From contig NZ_MSJP01000097.1 of assembly GCF_014596525.1 (NCBI RefSeq), forward strand, positions 1 through 59,386: a DNA stretch of 59,386 bases, given 5' to 3'. This stretch comes from Streptomyces sp. CBMA291. GTDB taxonomy: Bacteria > Actinomycetota > Actinomycetes > Streptomycetales > Streptomycetaceae. Every line of letters begins with the position of its first letter. The stretch's first letter is position 1. The notes under the pieces were generated by a model. The model was not told where the DNA came from. It saw only the letters and a list, made by a program, of their open reading frames with translations, and did no database searches. Positions 42,037-50,344 of the stretch are shown in pieces. The position numbers and the translations under genes are program-made.

Positions 42037-42053
42037 GTACCGAAAGGAGGTGA

Positions 42054-43337
42054 TTACCGGATGTGACCGTCGCCGGTGACGATGTACTTGGTCGAGGTCA
42101 GCTCGGGAAGGCCCATCGGGCCCCGGGCGTGCAGCTTCTGGGTGGAGATGCCGATCTCGGCGCCGAAGCCGAACTGTCCGCCGTCCGTGAAGCGGGTGGA
42201 GGCGTTCACGGCGACCGTGGTCGAGTCGACCAGCTGGGTGAAGCGGCGGGCCGCCGCCTGCGAGGTGGTGACGATGGCCTCGGTGTGGCCGGAGGACCAC
42301 ATGCGGATGTGCTCGACGGCCTTGTCGAGGGAGTCGACGACGGCGGCGGCGATGTCGTAGGAGAGGTACTCGGTCTCCCAGTCCTCGGCGGTGGCCGGGA
42401 CGACGGTGGCCTTGGAGCCCTCGGCGAGGGCGAGGACCCGCTCGTCGGCGTGGACGGTGACGCCGGCCTCGGCGAGGGCGTCGAGGGCGCGGGGCAGGAA
42501 GGCCTCGGCGACGTCCCGGTGGACGAGGAGGGTCTCCGCCGCGTTGCAGACGCTGACCCGGTGGGCCTTGGAGTTGACAAGGATGTCGACGGCCATGTCC
42601 AGGTCGGTCTGGGCGTCCACGTAGACATGGCAGTTGCCGGTGCCGGTCTCGATGACGGGGACGGTGGACTCCTCGACGACCGTCCGGATGAGGGAGGCGC
42701 CGCCGCGCGGGATGAGGACGTCCACGAGGCCCCGGGCGCGCATCAGTTCGCGGACGGATTCGCGGGACTCGCCGGGGACGAGCTGGATGGCGTCGGCGGG
42801 CAGTCCGGCGCCGCCGATGGCGTCGCGCAGGACCCGGACCAGGGCGCTGTTGGAGGCGTAGGCGGAGGAGGAGCCGCGCAGCAGGACGGCGTTGCCGGAC
42901 TTGAGGCAGAGGGCCGCGGCGTCGACGGTGACGTTGGGGCGGGCCTCGTAGATGATGCCGACGACGCCGAGCGGGACGCGGATCTGGCGCAGGTCGATGC
43001 CGTTGGGGAGGGTGGAGCCCCGGACGACCTCGCCGACCGGGTCGGGGAGCGCGGCGACATGGCGTACGTCGGCGGCGATGGCCCGGACCCGCTCGGGGGT
43101 GAGGGTCAGCCGGTCGATGATCGCCTCGCTGGTCCCCGCCTCGCGGGCCTTGGCGATGTCCTCGGCGTTGGCCTCGACGATCTCGGCGGTGCGCACTTCC
43201 AGGGCGTCCGCGATCGCCAGCAGGGCGTCGTCCTTGGCCGCGCGCGGGAGTGGCGCGATTTCGGCGGCGGCTCCCCGGGCCCGGTAGGCGGCCCGGGTGA
43301 CCGGGGACAGGTTGTCGAGGGGCGTGAGCGAGGTCAT
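42054..43337 (-). CDS. proA: Glutamate-5-semialdehyde dehydrogenase (gamma-glutamyl phosphate reductase)
   Basis: 427 residues. IYEARPNVTVDAAALCLKSG, ETGTGNCHVYVD (with NCHVYVD), VCNAAETLLVH (catalytic Cys) and FGAEIGISTQKLHARGPMG are all diagnostic. It reduces gamma-glutamyl phosphate to glutamate semialdehyde in proline synthesis. The ATG at 43337 follows TACCCT by 6 bases, so it is independently transcribed and leaderless. It is separated from proB by one small gene. Confidence 0.96.
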   Translation of the reverse strand: MTSLTPLDNLSPVTRAAYRARGAAAEIAPLPRAAKDDALLAIADALEVRTAEIVEANAEDIAKAREAGTSEAIIDRLTLTPERVRAIAADVRHVAALPDPVGEVVRGSTLPNGIDLRQIRVPLGVVGIIYEARPNVTVDAAALCLKSGNAVLLRGSSSAYASNSALVRVLRDAIGGAGLPADAIQLVPGESRESVRELMRARGLVDVLIPRGGASLIRTVVEESTVPVIETGTGNCHVYVDAQTDLDMAVDILVNSKAHRVSVCNAAETLLVHRDVAEAFLPRALDALAEAGVTVHADERVLALAEGSKATVVPATAEDWETEYLSYDIAAAVVDSLDKAVEHIRMWSSGHTEAIVTTSQAAARRFTQLVDSTTVAVNASTRFTDGGQFGFGAEIGISTQKLHARGPMGLPELTSTKYIVTGDGHIR

Positions 43338-43343
43338 GTCCGC

Positions 43344-43349
43344 AGGGTA
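43344..43349 (-). promoter_or_regulatory. -10 box (TACCCT) of proA, leaderless
   Basis: TACCCT, 6 bases, ATG. Confidence 0.55.
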
Positions 43350-43443
43350 CTGGCAGCCCTGCGGACATCCCTCACGTATCCCGCACTGCGAGACGTGCCG
43401 TCGGCCCGCGGGGACGGCGGCCGTCCCGGGGTCCGGGCGCCGG

Positions 43444-43785
43444 TCAGTACGGGTGGACGCCGACCGGGGCGGCGGGCGGTGGGCCGTAGCCCTCCGCGAT
43501 GCGCTGGTGGTAGGTCTCGCGGTCGATGACCTCAAGGCCGACGATCTCCCACGGCGGCAGCTTCGCGGTCTGTCGGTGCTCACCCCACAGGCGCAGGGCG
43601 ACGGCCGCCGCGTCGTGCAGATCGCGGGCCTCCTCCCAGTACCGGATCTCGGCGTGGTCGTTGGCGTAGCGGCTGGTCAGCAGGAAGGGGTGGTCGTTGG
43701 CCAGTTGTTCGAGGCCGCGGCGCACCTCCTTCAGCGGTGACTCCACCCCGGACACGCTGAGGGTGATGTGCCAGAGCTTGGACAC
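43444..43785 (-). CDS. Conserved hypothetical protein between proB and proA
   Basis: 113 residues from GTG (VSKLWHITLSVSG). The sequence is compact: SPLKEVRRGLEQLANDHPFL, YANDHAEIRYWEEARDLHDA, LPPWEIVGLEVIDRETYHQR. There is no membrane or signal segment. The GTG has GGAGGAG 8 bases upstream; the frame extends further with Arg/Glu-rich sequence that looks non-coding. I recall close Streptomyces homologues at this locus; function is unknown. The 380-base gap to proB (43786-44165) shows no gene, only a short ACTGTCCCGTGA direct repeat near 43900. Confidence 0.82.
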   Translation of the reverse strand: MSKLWHITLSVSGVESPLKEVRRGLEQLANDHPFLLTSRYANDHAEIRYWEEARDLHDAAAVALRLWGEHRQTAKLPPWEIVGLEVIDRETYHQRIAEGYGPPPAAPVGVHPY

Positions 43786-44165
43786 GGGCCGCTCCTCCGC
43801 GGCGTCCGTCTCCCGTGCCTCACGGGCCTCCCAGGCCCCGCGTGGACCGGGTGTCCGGCGTGTCTCCATGCCGGATTCGGTCCTCACGTCCCCGGAACTG
43901 TCCCGTGAACTGTCCCGTGACCCGTCGAAGTCGGCTCCGGCCTCGACACTGGTCAGGGCGCGTTCCGCAGTCCCGCGGGGCGATGCCCCCGCTGGGCGCG
44001 CTCGTCTCACCGGCGGCCTCCTGTGTGATGCGTGTGGTGCTGTCCCCGCCTTGCTCGGTACCCCCGGGACAAAGTTGACCAGTCCGAGGGCGCACATGGG
44101 GCGGTTTTGATGAACGTCCCTTCCGGATGGCCGCACTTTCAGCCGTTTCGGGTGGGGCGTACGAG

Positions 44166-45353
44166 TCAGTGGATGACGACCAGATCGTCGCGGTGGACGA
44201 CCTCGCGTTCGTACTCCGGGCCGAGTTCCGCCGCGAGGGCGTGGGTGGAGCGGCCGAGCATCCGGGGCAGTTCCTTGGCGTCGAAGTTGACCAGGCCGCG
44301 GGCGACGGCCCGGCCGTCGAGGTCGCGCAGCTCGACCGGGTCACCGGCCACGAAGTCGCCCTCGACGCCCGAGACACCTGCCGCGAGCAGGGACTTCTTG
44401 CCTTCGACGACGGCGTGGACGGCTCCGTCGTCGAGGGTGAGGGAGCCCTGGGGGGTGGAGGCGTGGGCGAGCCAGAGGAGGCGGTCGGCGGAGCGGCGGC
44501 CGGTGCGGTGGAAGTAGGTGCCGGTGTCGCGTCCGGCGAGGGCGTCGGCGGCGCGGCTGGCGGAGGTGAGGACGACGGGGATGCCCGCGGCGGCGGCGAT
44601 CCGGGCGGCCTCGACCTTGGTGACCATGCCTCCGGTGCCCACGCCCGCCTTTCCGGCCGTGCCGATCTCGACGTGGGCGATGTCCTCGGGGCCCGTGACC
44701 CGGGCGATCCGGGTGGTGCCGGGCTTGGCGGGGTCGCCGTCGTAGAGGCCGTCGACGTCGGAGAGGAGGACGAGGAGGTCGGCGCGGACGAGGTGGGCGA
44801 CGAGCGCGGCGAGCCGGTCGTTGTCGCCGAAGCGGATCTCGTCGGTGGCGACGGTGTCGTTCTCGTTGACGACGGGGAGCGCGCCCATGGCCAGGAGCTG
44901 GTCGAGGGTGCGGTAGGCGTTGCGGTAGTGGGCGCGGCGGCTGGTGTCGTCGGTGGTGAGGAGGACCTGGCCGACGCGGACGCCGTAGCGGGCGAAGGAG
45001 GCGGTGTAGCGGGCGACGAGAAGGCCCTGGCCGACGCTGGCCGCGGCCTGCTGGCGGGCGAGGTCCTTGGGTCTGCGGGTGAGGCCGAGGGGGGCGAGAC
45101 CGGCGGCGATGGCGCCGGAGGAGACGAGGACGATCTCCCTCTCACCGCCGCTGCGGACCTTGGCGAGGACGTCGACGAGGGCGTCGACGCGGTCGGCGTC
45201 GAGCCCTCCGGAGGCGGTGGTGAGCGAGGAGGAGCCGACCTTGACGACGATCCTGCGGGCCTCCGTCACATACGGTCGCGCGAGCCCCGCCCCGGTCGTC
45301 TCCTCGGTGCTCACCTGTGTCGTCACGTCCGTCGCCACCTGCGTCGTCCTCAC
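44166..45353 (-). CDS. proB: Glutamate 5-kinase with C-terminal PUA domain
   Basis: 395 residues. The amino-acid kinase domain has VVKVGSSSLTT, IVLVSSGAIAAG, VVNENDTVATDE, GDNDRLAA and GTGGMVTKVEAA; a PUA domain occupies the last 90 residues. It phosphorylates glutamate as the first step of proline synthesis and is usually proline-inhibited. The first 30 residues (MRTTQVATDVTTQVSTEETT) are not part of the fold; a GTG at the VTEARRIVV position, 29 codons in, is an alternative start. Confidence 0.95.
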   Translation of the reverse strand: MRTTQVATDVTTQVSTEETTGAGLARPYVTEARRIVVKVGSSSLTTASGGLDADRVDALVDVLAKVRSGGEREIVLVSSGAIAAGLAPLGLTRRPKDLARQQAAASVGQGLLVARYTASFARYGVRVGQVLLTTDDTSRRAHYRNAYRTLDQLLAMGALPVVNENDTVATDEIRFGDNDRLAALVAHLVRADLLVLLSDVDGLYDGDPAKPGTTRIARVTGPEDIAHVEIGTAGKAGVGTGGMVTKVEAARIAAAAGIPVVLTSASRAADALAGRDTGTYFHRTGRRSADRLLWLAHASTPQGSLTLDDGAVHAVVEGKKSLLAAGVSGVEGDFVAGDPVELRDLDGRAVARGLVNFDAKELPRMLGRSTHALAAELGPEYEREVVHRDDLVVIH

Positions 45354-45400
45354 TCGGCTGTCCTGCGCGCGGCCGGCTCGGGCCGCGGCTGCCAGGCAAT

Positions 45401-46009
45401 CTACGCGAGCCGGGAGGGCTGCCGCTCGTCCGTTTCGCTTCCTGGACCCGAGTCGGCGGTGTTCCCGGCGGCGGCACGGGGCACCAGGATGCGCTGGGAG
45501 ATCACGTAGGTGAACGGGATGGCGACGACGGCGGCGACGAGTGGCGCGATCCGGTCGTCCATTCCGGCCCAGCTGACGAGGGCGTACAGACCGACGCTCT
45601 GCACCAGGTAGTTGGTGACGTTGGTGAGCGGGAAGAGGGCGAACTTCTTCCAGGTGGGGCGGGTGCGGTAGGTGAAGTAGGTGTTGAGGAAGAAGGAGCC
45701 GACCATGCTGAGGAGGAAGGCGAGGGTATACGCGGCGAAGTACGGCATCAGGGGATGGAGCAGCAGGTAACAGCCGAAGAAGGTGAGGGTGTTGACCCCG
45801 CCGACCAGGGCGAAGCGGAATATCTCGGCGAGCCGGAGGCGACGGCGCGGGACGGCCGGCGCGGTGTCGGCCCCGGTGGAGGTATGGCCGGTTCCCGTGG
45901 GTACGCCTTCGCTTCCGGTCCGGGTATGGCCGGTTCCGGTGGGTGTGCGGTCGCTTCCGGTCGGGGTGGGGCCGGGTCCTGTCGGGGTGGGGCCGGGTCC
46001 TGTGGGCAT
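45401..46009 (-). CDS. GtrA-family membrane protein (polyprenyl-phosphate sugar flippase candidate)
   Basis: 202 residues. A repetitive Pro/Thr/Gly N-terminal region of about 50 residues (PTGPGPTPTGPGPTPTG) precedes four membrane helices of the GtrA domain: FRFALVGGVNTLTFFGCYLL, YFAAYTLAFLLSMVGSFFLN, FALFPLTNVTNYLVQSVGLY, IAPLVAAVVAIPFTYVISQR. GtrA proteins are thought to flip polyprenyl-phosphate-linked sugar outward. The ATG overlaps the GtrB stop (TGATG), so the pair is coupled. The repeat N-terminus may be a recent expansion; translation could begin later. Confidence 0.9.
   Translation of the reverse strand: MPTGPGPTPTGPGPTPTGSDRTPTGTGHTRTGSEGVPTGTGHTSTGADTAPAVPRRRLRLAEIFRFALVGGVNTLTFFGCYLLLHPLMPYFAAYTLAFLLSMVGSFFLNTYFTYRTRPTWKKFALFPLTNVTNYLVQSVGLYALVSWAGMDDRIAPLVAAVVAIPFTYVISQRILVPRAAAGNTADSGPGSETDERQPSRLA
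45882..46002. repeat. Tandem repeats in the gtrA-like N-terminus
   Basis: Two imperfect 42-bp copies starting GGTATGGCCGGTTCC, then two exact 21-bp copies starting GTCGGGGTGGGGCCGGG. They keep frame with the gene and code for PTG-type peptide repeats. Confidence 0.8.
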
Positions 46010-47007
46010 CAGCGCTCGCCCTCCGCCGTCGCGAGCCGGGCCCGTCCGGGACCGGTGGCGCGTTCGGCGGCGCCGCGTCCGAAGGAGCGGTGCGTCTCCT
46101 TGACGAGGAAGTGCGGGCGGCGTTTGGTCTCGTAGTAGATGCGCCCGATGTACTCCCCGATGAGTCCGAGCATGACCATCTGGACGCCCCCGAGGCCCAC
46201 GATGATCGCGACCAGGGTGACGTATCCGGGGGCGGTGACGCCCTGGGTGAGGGCGGCGGCTGTCACCCAGACGGCGTACACGGCGGCGAGTCCGGTGAGC
46301 ATCATGCCGAGCCAGAGGGCGATGCGCAGGGGGCGGTTGTTGAAGGAGATCAGCCCGTCCATGCCGTAGTTGACCAGGGAGCTGAACCGCCACTTGGTCT
46401 CGCCGCCCTCGCGTGCGGCGTTGCGGTAGTCGAAGGTGACGGTGGAGAAGCCGATCCAGGAGAACAGGCCCTTGGAGAAGCGGTTGTACTCGGGGAGGGA
46501 GAGCAGCGCGTCCACGGCGGGCCGGGAGAGCAGCCGGAAGTCGCCGACGCCGTCGGCGAGTTCGACGTCGACCCAGCGGTTGACGGCCCGGTAGTACACC
46601 CGGCTGAGGACGGAGCGGATCTTCTTGTCGCCCTCGCGGGTACGCCGGGCCATGACCTGGTCGTGCCCCTGGTGGTGCAGGTCGAGCATGCGTCCGAGGA
46701 GTTCGGGCGGGTGCTGGAGGTCGGCGTCCATGATGACCACGGCGTCGCCGGTGGACTTGCGCAGTCCGGCGAGCATGGCGGCTTCCTTGCCGAAGTTGCG
46801 ACTGAAGGAGGCGTACTGGGTGCGGTGCGGGTACCGGGCGGCGATCGCCCGGAGTCTGGCCAGCGTTCCGTCGGAACTGCCGTCGTCGACGTAGCAGATC
46901 TCGTAGCCGACGGGGAGGGTGTCGAGCACCTGCCGCATCCGCGCGTCGAAGCGTTCGACGACGTCCTCCTCGTTGAAGCAGGGGACGACGACGGAGAGCC
47001 TGGTCAT
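46009..47007 (-). CDS. GtrB-like polyprenyl-phosphate glycosyltransferase (GT2, DPM1-like)
   Basis: 332 residues. A GT2 domain (SVVVPCFNEEDVVERF, YVDDGSSDGT, SRNFGKEAAM, VIMDADLQHPPE) is followed by two C-terminal membrane helices (IALWLGMMLTGLAAVYAVWV, TLVAIIVGLGGVQMVMLGLI) and GEYIGRIYYETKRRPHF. This layout is that of enzymes that transfer glucose or another hexose from a nucleotide sugar to undecaprenyl phosphate. It is coupled to the GtrA gene and divergent from the DUF6056 gene. GGAGTGACCG precedes the ATG. The exact sugar is not shown. Confidence 0.92.
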   Translation of the reverse strand: MTRLSVVVPCFNEEDVVERFDARMRQVLDTLPVGYEICYVDDGSSDGTLARLRAIAARYPHRTQYASFSRNFGKEAAMLAGLRKSTGDAVVIMDADLQHPPELLGRMLDLHHQGHDQVMARRTREGDKKIRSVLSRVYYRAVNRWVDVELADGVGDFRLLSRPAVDALLSLPEYNRFSKGLFSWIGFSTVTFDYRNAAREGGETKWRFSSLVNYGMDGLISFNNRPLRIALWLGMMLTGLAAVYAVWVTAAALTQGVTAPGYVTLVAIIVGLGGVQMVMLGLIGEYIGRIYYETKRRPHFLVKETHRSFGRGAAERATGPGRARLATAEGER

Positions 47008-47150
47008 GGAACGGTCACTCCAGAGGATTGGGCGAGAGTACGTCCTGAGGGACCGTCACCGGACTCTCCTTCGAGCAGCGCGGCCAGGGTACGGAGCGGT
47101 GGTGACCGCCCGGCGTCGGTGGGGTGGCCACCCCCGGTCGGCATGTCGTC

Positions 47151-47210
47151 CATGCAGGAAAGCATGCAAGGAAGATATTGATATACGTGGCATTTATACC
47201 TATTTGTCAC
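47151..47210. promoter_or_regulatory. AT-rich divergent promoter region with inverted repeat
   Basis: CATGC-AGGAAA-GCATG (47151-47166) is followed by about 40 bases of AT-rich sequence including GATATTGATATACG and CATTTATACC, between the divergent GtrB and DUF6056 genes. Probably regulatory. Confidence 0.45.
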
Positions 47211-47238
47211 CCGTAGAGCCCTCGTGGAGCGATGACCG

Positions 47239-48939
47239 GTGAGCAGGACGACCCTCTCGGACCGTGGTGACAGGACGACGGCGGACGACGGCGGAGCAGG
47301 CGGCGGCGGAACGGCCCCGGACGACGACACCGACGGGCTGCGGCGCGCGCTCCCCCCGGTCGGGCTCCTCGTCGCCGCCGGAGCCGGGGCGCTGCTCTCC
47401 GTCGGCGCCTTCCTCGGCCTCCACGTCCGCCCCACGTCGGACGACTGGTGTGCGCTGTGGAAGGTCCGTGACCTGGGCGTCCTCGGCATCACCGGGGACT
47501 TCTACCGGACCCAGAACGGACGGGTCACCAACGCCTTCCTGACCGGTCTGCTCTACTCCGACGGCATGCGGGGGCCGAAGCTGCTGCCCGCCTTCCTGGT
47601 CCTCGCGCTGGGCACGGGCCTGTTCCTGCTCGGGCGGGCGGTCCTGCGCCCGAGCCGTCCGCCCGCCGTCCTGCTCGTGGCCGCCGCCGCGCTCCTCCCG
47701 GCGCTGCTCTTCTTCGCCGGTACCCGCACCTATCAGGTGCTGCTCTGGACCCCGGCCACCATCTCCCACACCCTGCCCGGTGTGATCGGCCTCTGGACCG
47801 TGCTCGGCGCCGTCGCCGCCGCCCGCAGCGAGCTGCGGTGGGCCAGGACCGCCGCCGCCGGGTCCGCGCTCCTGGTCGGGGTGGCCTCCGGGATGCTGAG
47901 CGAACCGTTCAGCCTGGTCGCCGGGGTCCTCGCGAGCGCCGTCGGCGTCCTCTGCCTGCCCCGGTTCGGCTGGGCCAGGGACCGGTACACGAGCACCTGG
48001 TGCGCGGCCGCCTGCCTCGGCCTCGCCATCGGCCTCGTCATCCTCTACACCTCCCCCGGCGCCCGATGGCGCCGCTCCCGGCACCCGGGGAACCCCCTCT
48101 CGGCGACGGAACTGGCGGAGACCTTCGGCGACTGGTGGCGGCTCTGGGGGACGATCGCCGGGCAGGGTGCGTATCTGGGGGCGGTGGGCGTCGGCGCGCT
48201 CATCGGCCTGGCCCTCGCCGTCACCGCGCCCCGCCACGCCGGAACCGGTCCCCACCGGCCCGAAACCGGTCCCCAACGCTCCGGAACCAGTCCCCACCGG
48301 CCCGGGACCGGCCCCAGCAGGTCCGGGGCCGATCCCCGCAGGTCCGAGGTCGCCCCCCGCGGTCCCGGGACCGATACCCGGCGGCCCGGGACCGACCCCC
48401 GTCACCCCGCCTGGAACCGCCCGCCCCGCCGTCTGTTCCTGGTGGCGGTGCTGCTCCCCCTGCCGCTGATCGCCCTCGCCTCGCTCGCCGTCATCGTCGG
48501 GCTGCGCAGCGGATACGGGGACGCGGGCTGGACCTACGGGCGCGCCTGGACCAGCTTCCTGCTGCCGCTGCTGCTGACCCTCTGCGCGTACGGGGCGTGG
48601 GGCGGGTACGTCCTCGGGCTCCGGCTCCTGGCGCCGGGCCGTCCCGCCGCGCGGGCGGCTGCGCTCGTGGCGGCGGGTGCGGTCGCCGTCGGCGGGGCGG
48701 CGGCCCTGGTGCGGCCGGTGTACGCGTTGACCACGGTGACGGTGGTGCGGGGTGTGGCCTGGGACCGGCAGGACGCCCGCATCCGGACGGAGGTGGCGGC
48801 GGGCGCCCGGGAGGTCGCGTACCGCCCGTACCTGATCGGCGGGCTCAGCGAACCGCTCTTCGCCCCCTCGTACGAGCGCGACTGGGCGGCGCAGTGCGCG
48901 GCCAGGTACTACCGGGTGGACCGGATCCACCGCCCGTGA
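47239..48939 (+). CDS. DUF6056-family polytopic membrane protein (candidate GT-C glycosyltransferase)
   Basis: 566 residues, about ten or eleven membrane helices. After helix 1 comes VRPTSDDWCALWK with a DD pair, then FYRTQNGRVTNAFLTGLL and LLWTPATISHTLPG, placed like the acceptor/donor loop of GT-C enzymes. I recognise the arrangement as DUF6056. A central cytoplasmic-type loop (about residues 330-390) is repetitive (TGPHRPETGPQRSGTSPHRP). Divergent from GtrB-GtrA, it is the natural candidate for the third, surface-acting glycosyltransferase. GGAGCG precedes the GTG. The TGA is followed by in-frame collagen-like repeats. Confidence 0.8.
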   Translation: MSRTTLSDRGDRTTADDGGAGGGGTAPDDDTDGLRRALPPVGLLVAAGAGALLSVGAFLGLHVRPTSDDWCALWKVRDLGVLGITGDFYRTQNGRVTNAFLTGLLYSDGMRGPKLLPAFLVLALGTGLFLLGRAVLRPSRPPAVLLVAAAALLPALLFFAGTRTYQVLLWTPATISHTLPGVIGLWTVLGAVAAARSELRWARTAAAGSALLVGVASGMLSEPFSLVAGVLASAVGVLCLPRFGWARDRYTSTWCAAACLGLAIGLVILYTSPGARWRRSRHPGNPLSATELAETFGDWWRLWGTIAGQGAYLGAVGVGALIGLALAVTAPRHAGTGPHRPETGPQRSGTSPHRPGTGPSRSGADPRRSEVAPRGPGTDTRRPGTDPRHPAWNRPPRRLFLVAVLLPLPLIALASLAVIVGLRSGYGDAGWTYGRAWTSFLLPLLLTLCAYGAWGGYVLGLRLLAPGRPAARAAALVAAGAVAVGGAAALVRPVYALTTVTVVRGVAWDRQDARIRTEVAAGAREVAYRPYLIGGLSEPLFAPSYERDWAAQCAARYYRVDRIHRP

Positions 48940-49110
48940 GGCCCGGGAGAACCAGGAGGACAGAGAGTCCGGGGAGGCCCGGGAGAACCGAGAGTCCAGG
49001 GAGGCCCGAGGGTCCCGGGAGGCCCGGGAGAACCAGGAGGCCCGGGAGAACCAGGAGGCCCGAGAGAACCAGGAGGCCCGAGAGAACCAGGAGGCCCGAG
49101 AGAACCAGGA
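48940..49110. repeat. 18-bp tandem repeat after the DUF6056 gene
   Basis: The unit is GGCCCGGGAGAACCAGGA or GGCCCGAGAGAACCAGGA; five exact-period copies at 49021-49110, with four degenerate copies before. In the frame of the preceding gene it reads GPGEPG/GPREPG; on the minus strand another frame reads GPPGSL. 49111-49295 shows no gene. Confidence 0.9.
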
Positions 49111-49295
49111 GGGCCCGAGAGGCCCGGCAAGACGGAGAGGACCGGGCAGCCAGCCGGACGCGCGGGCACGCGACGGCGCGCGGAGGCGGACGCCCCCGCG
49201 CGGACGACTACACCGGACGCCCCCGCGCGCACACCGCACGGACACCGCGCCCGACACCCGTACGCGCCCCGCCGCGCCGGACGCGCCGGACGCGC

Positions 49296-49341
49296 GACGG
49301 CGGGGTGCCCCGGACCCTTCGGTCCCGGGCGCCCCGCCGTC
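49296..49341 (-). terminator. Terminator of galE, possibly bidirectional
   Basis: Arms GACGGCGGGG and CCCCGCCGTC with inner pairing around CTTC, 14 bases beyond the galE stop. Confidence 0.8.
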
Positions 49342-49354
49342 GGTGGTCCGTGCG

Positions 49355-50338
49355 TCAGACCGTCACGCGGTTGGCGCTCCAGCCCTCCCAGGCGGAGCTG
49401 ATCATGGAGCGGACGTCGTGCTTGGCCTTCCAGCCCAGCTCCGACTCGATACGCTCCGCCGAGGCGACCACCCGGGCCGGGTCGCCCGGCCGGCGCGGGG
49501 TCACCACGGGCTCGGCGCTGTGTCCGGTGACCTCGTTGATCAGGTCGACCATCTCGCGCACCGACACGCCCTCGCCGCGCCCGATGTTGAGGGTCAGCGT
49601 GGCCGTCTCGCCGGCCTCGCCCGCCGCCGCGAGCGCGCGGGCCGCCGCCAGGTGCGCGTCCGCGATGTCGGCGACGTGGATGTAGTCACGGATGCAGGTG
49701 CCGTCCGGCGTCGGGTAGTCGTCGCCGAAGATACGCGGGGACTCGCCCGCGTCGAGCCGCTCGAAGACCATCGGCACCAGGTTGAAGACCCCGGTGTCGG
49801 CCAGCTCGGGGGCCGCAGCGCCCGCCACGTTGAAGTAGCGCAGACAGGCGGTCGACAGACCGTGGGCCTGGCCGACGGCGCGCGCCATCCACTCGCCGAC
49901 GAGCTTGGTCTCGCCGTACGGGCTCAGCGGCAGGCACTCGGTGTCCTCGGTGACGAGGTCCACGTCGGGCATGCCGTAGACGGAGGCGGAGGAGGAGAAG
50001 AGGAAGCTCTTCACCCCGGCGCCGGCCGCCGCTTCGAGGATGGTCTGGAGCCCCGTGACGTTCTCACGGTAGTAGTACAGCGGCTTCTCGACCGACTCGC
50101 CGACCTGCTTCTTGGCGGCCAGGTGCACGATGCCCTCGACCTGGTGCTCGCGCAGGACGCGGTCGAGGAACGCGCGGTCGAGGACCGAGCCCTCCTCCAG
50201 GGTGACGCCCTCGGGGACGCGCGCCGGGTTGCCCGTGCTGAGGTCGTCGACCACGACGACGCGCTCGCCGCCCTCGGTCATTGCTTTGACGACGTGGGAA
50301 CCGATGTAACCGGCGCCGCCGGTGATGAGCCAGGTCAT
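49355..50338 (-). CDS. galE: UDP-glucose 4-epimerase
   Basis: 327 residues, extended short-chain dehydrogenase. NAD-binding TGGAGYIGSH, the catalytic SSSASVYG and YGETK (YxxxK), RYFNVAGA, and FGDDYPTPDGTCIRDYIHV and RPGDPARVVAS are all typical of GalE. It interconverts UDP-glucose and UDP-galactose and here probably supplies UDP-galactose for cell-wall glycopolymer. The ATG follows TACACT by 6 bases (leaderless). A strong hairpin separates it from the glycosyltransferase gene upstream. Confidence 0.95.
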   Translation of the reverse strand: MTWLITGGAGYIGSHVVKAMTEGGERVVVVDDLSTGNPARVPEGVTLEEGSVLDRAFLDRVLREHQVEGIVHLAAKKQVGESVEKPLYYYRENVTGLQTILEAAAGAGVKSFLFSSSASVYGMPDVDLVTEDTECLPLSPYGETKLVGEWMARAVGQAHGLSTACLRYFNVAGAAAPELADTGVFNLVPMVFERLDAGESPRIFGDDYPTPDGTCIRDYIHVADIADAHLAAARALAAAGEAGETATLTLNIGRGEGVSVREMVDLINEVTGHSAEPVVTPRRPGDPARVVASAERIESELGWKAKHDVRSMISSAWEGWSANRVTV

Positions 50339-50344
50339 TCCGAC

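Noticed and set aside
42063..43529. 488-codon plus-strand ORF opposite proA with a perfect Shine-Dalgarno at 42040
   Set aside because: It mirrors proA exactly, its composition is that of a GC-rich antisense frame, and no family is recognisable. The apparent ribosome site does not lead to this start.
47200..49257. 685-codon minus-strand ORF with SWFSRA repeats
   Set aside because: It is antisense to DUF6056 and owes its regularity to the 18-bp DNA repeat; no ribosome site or family.
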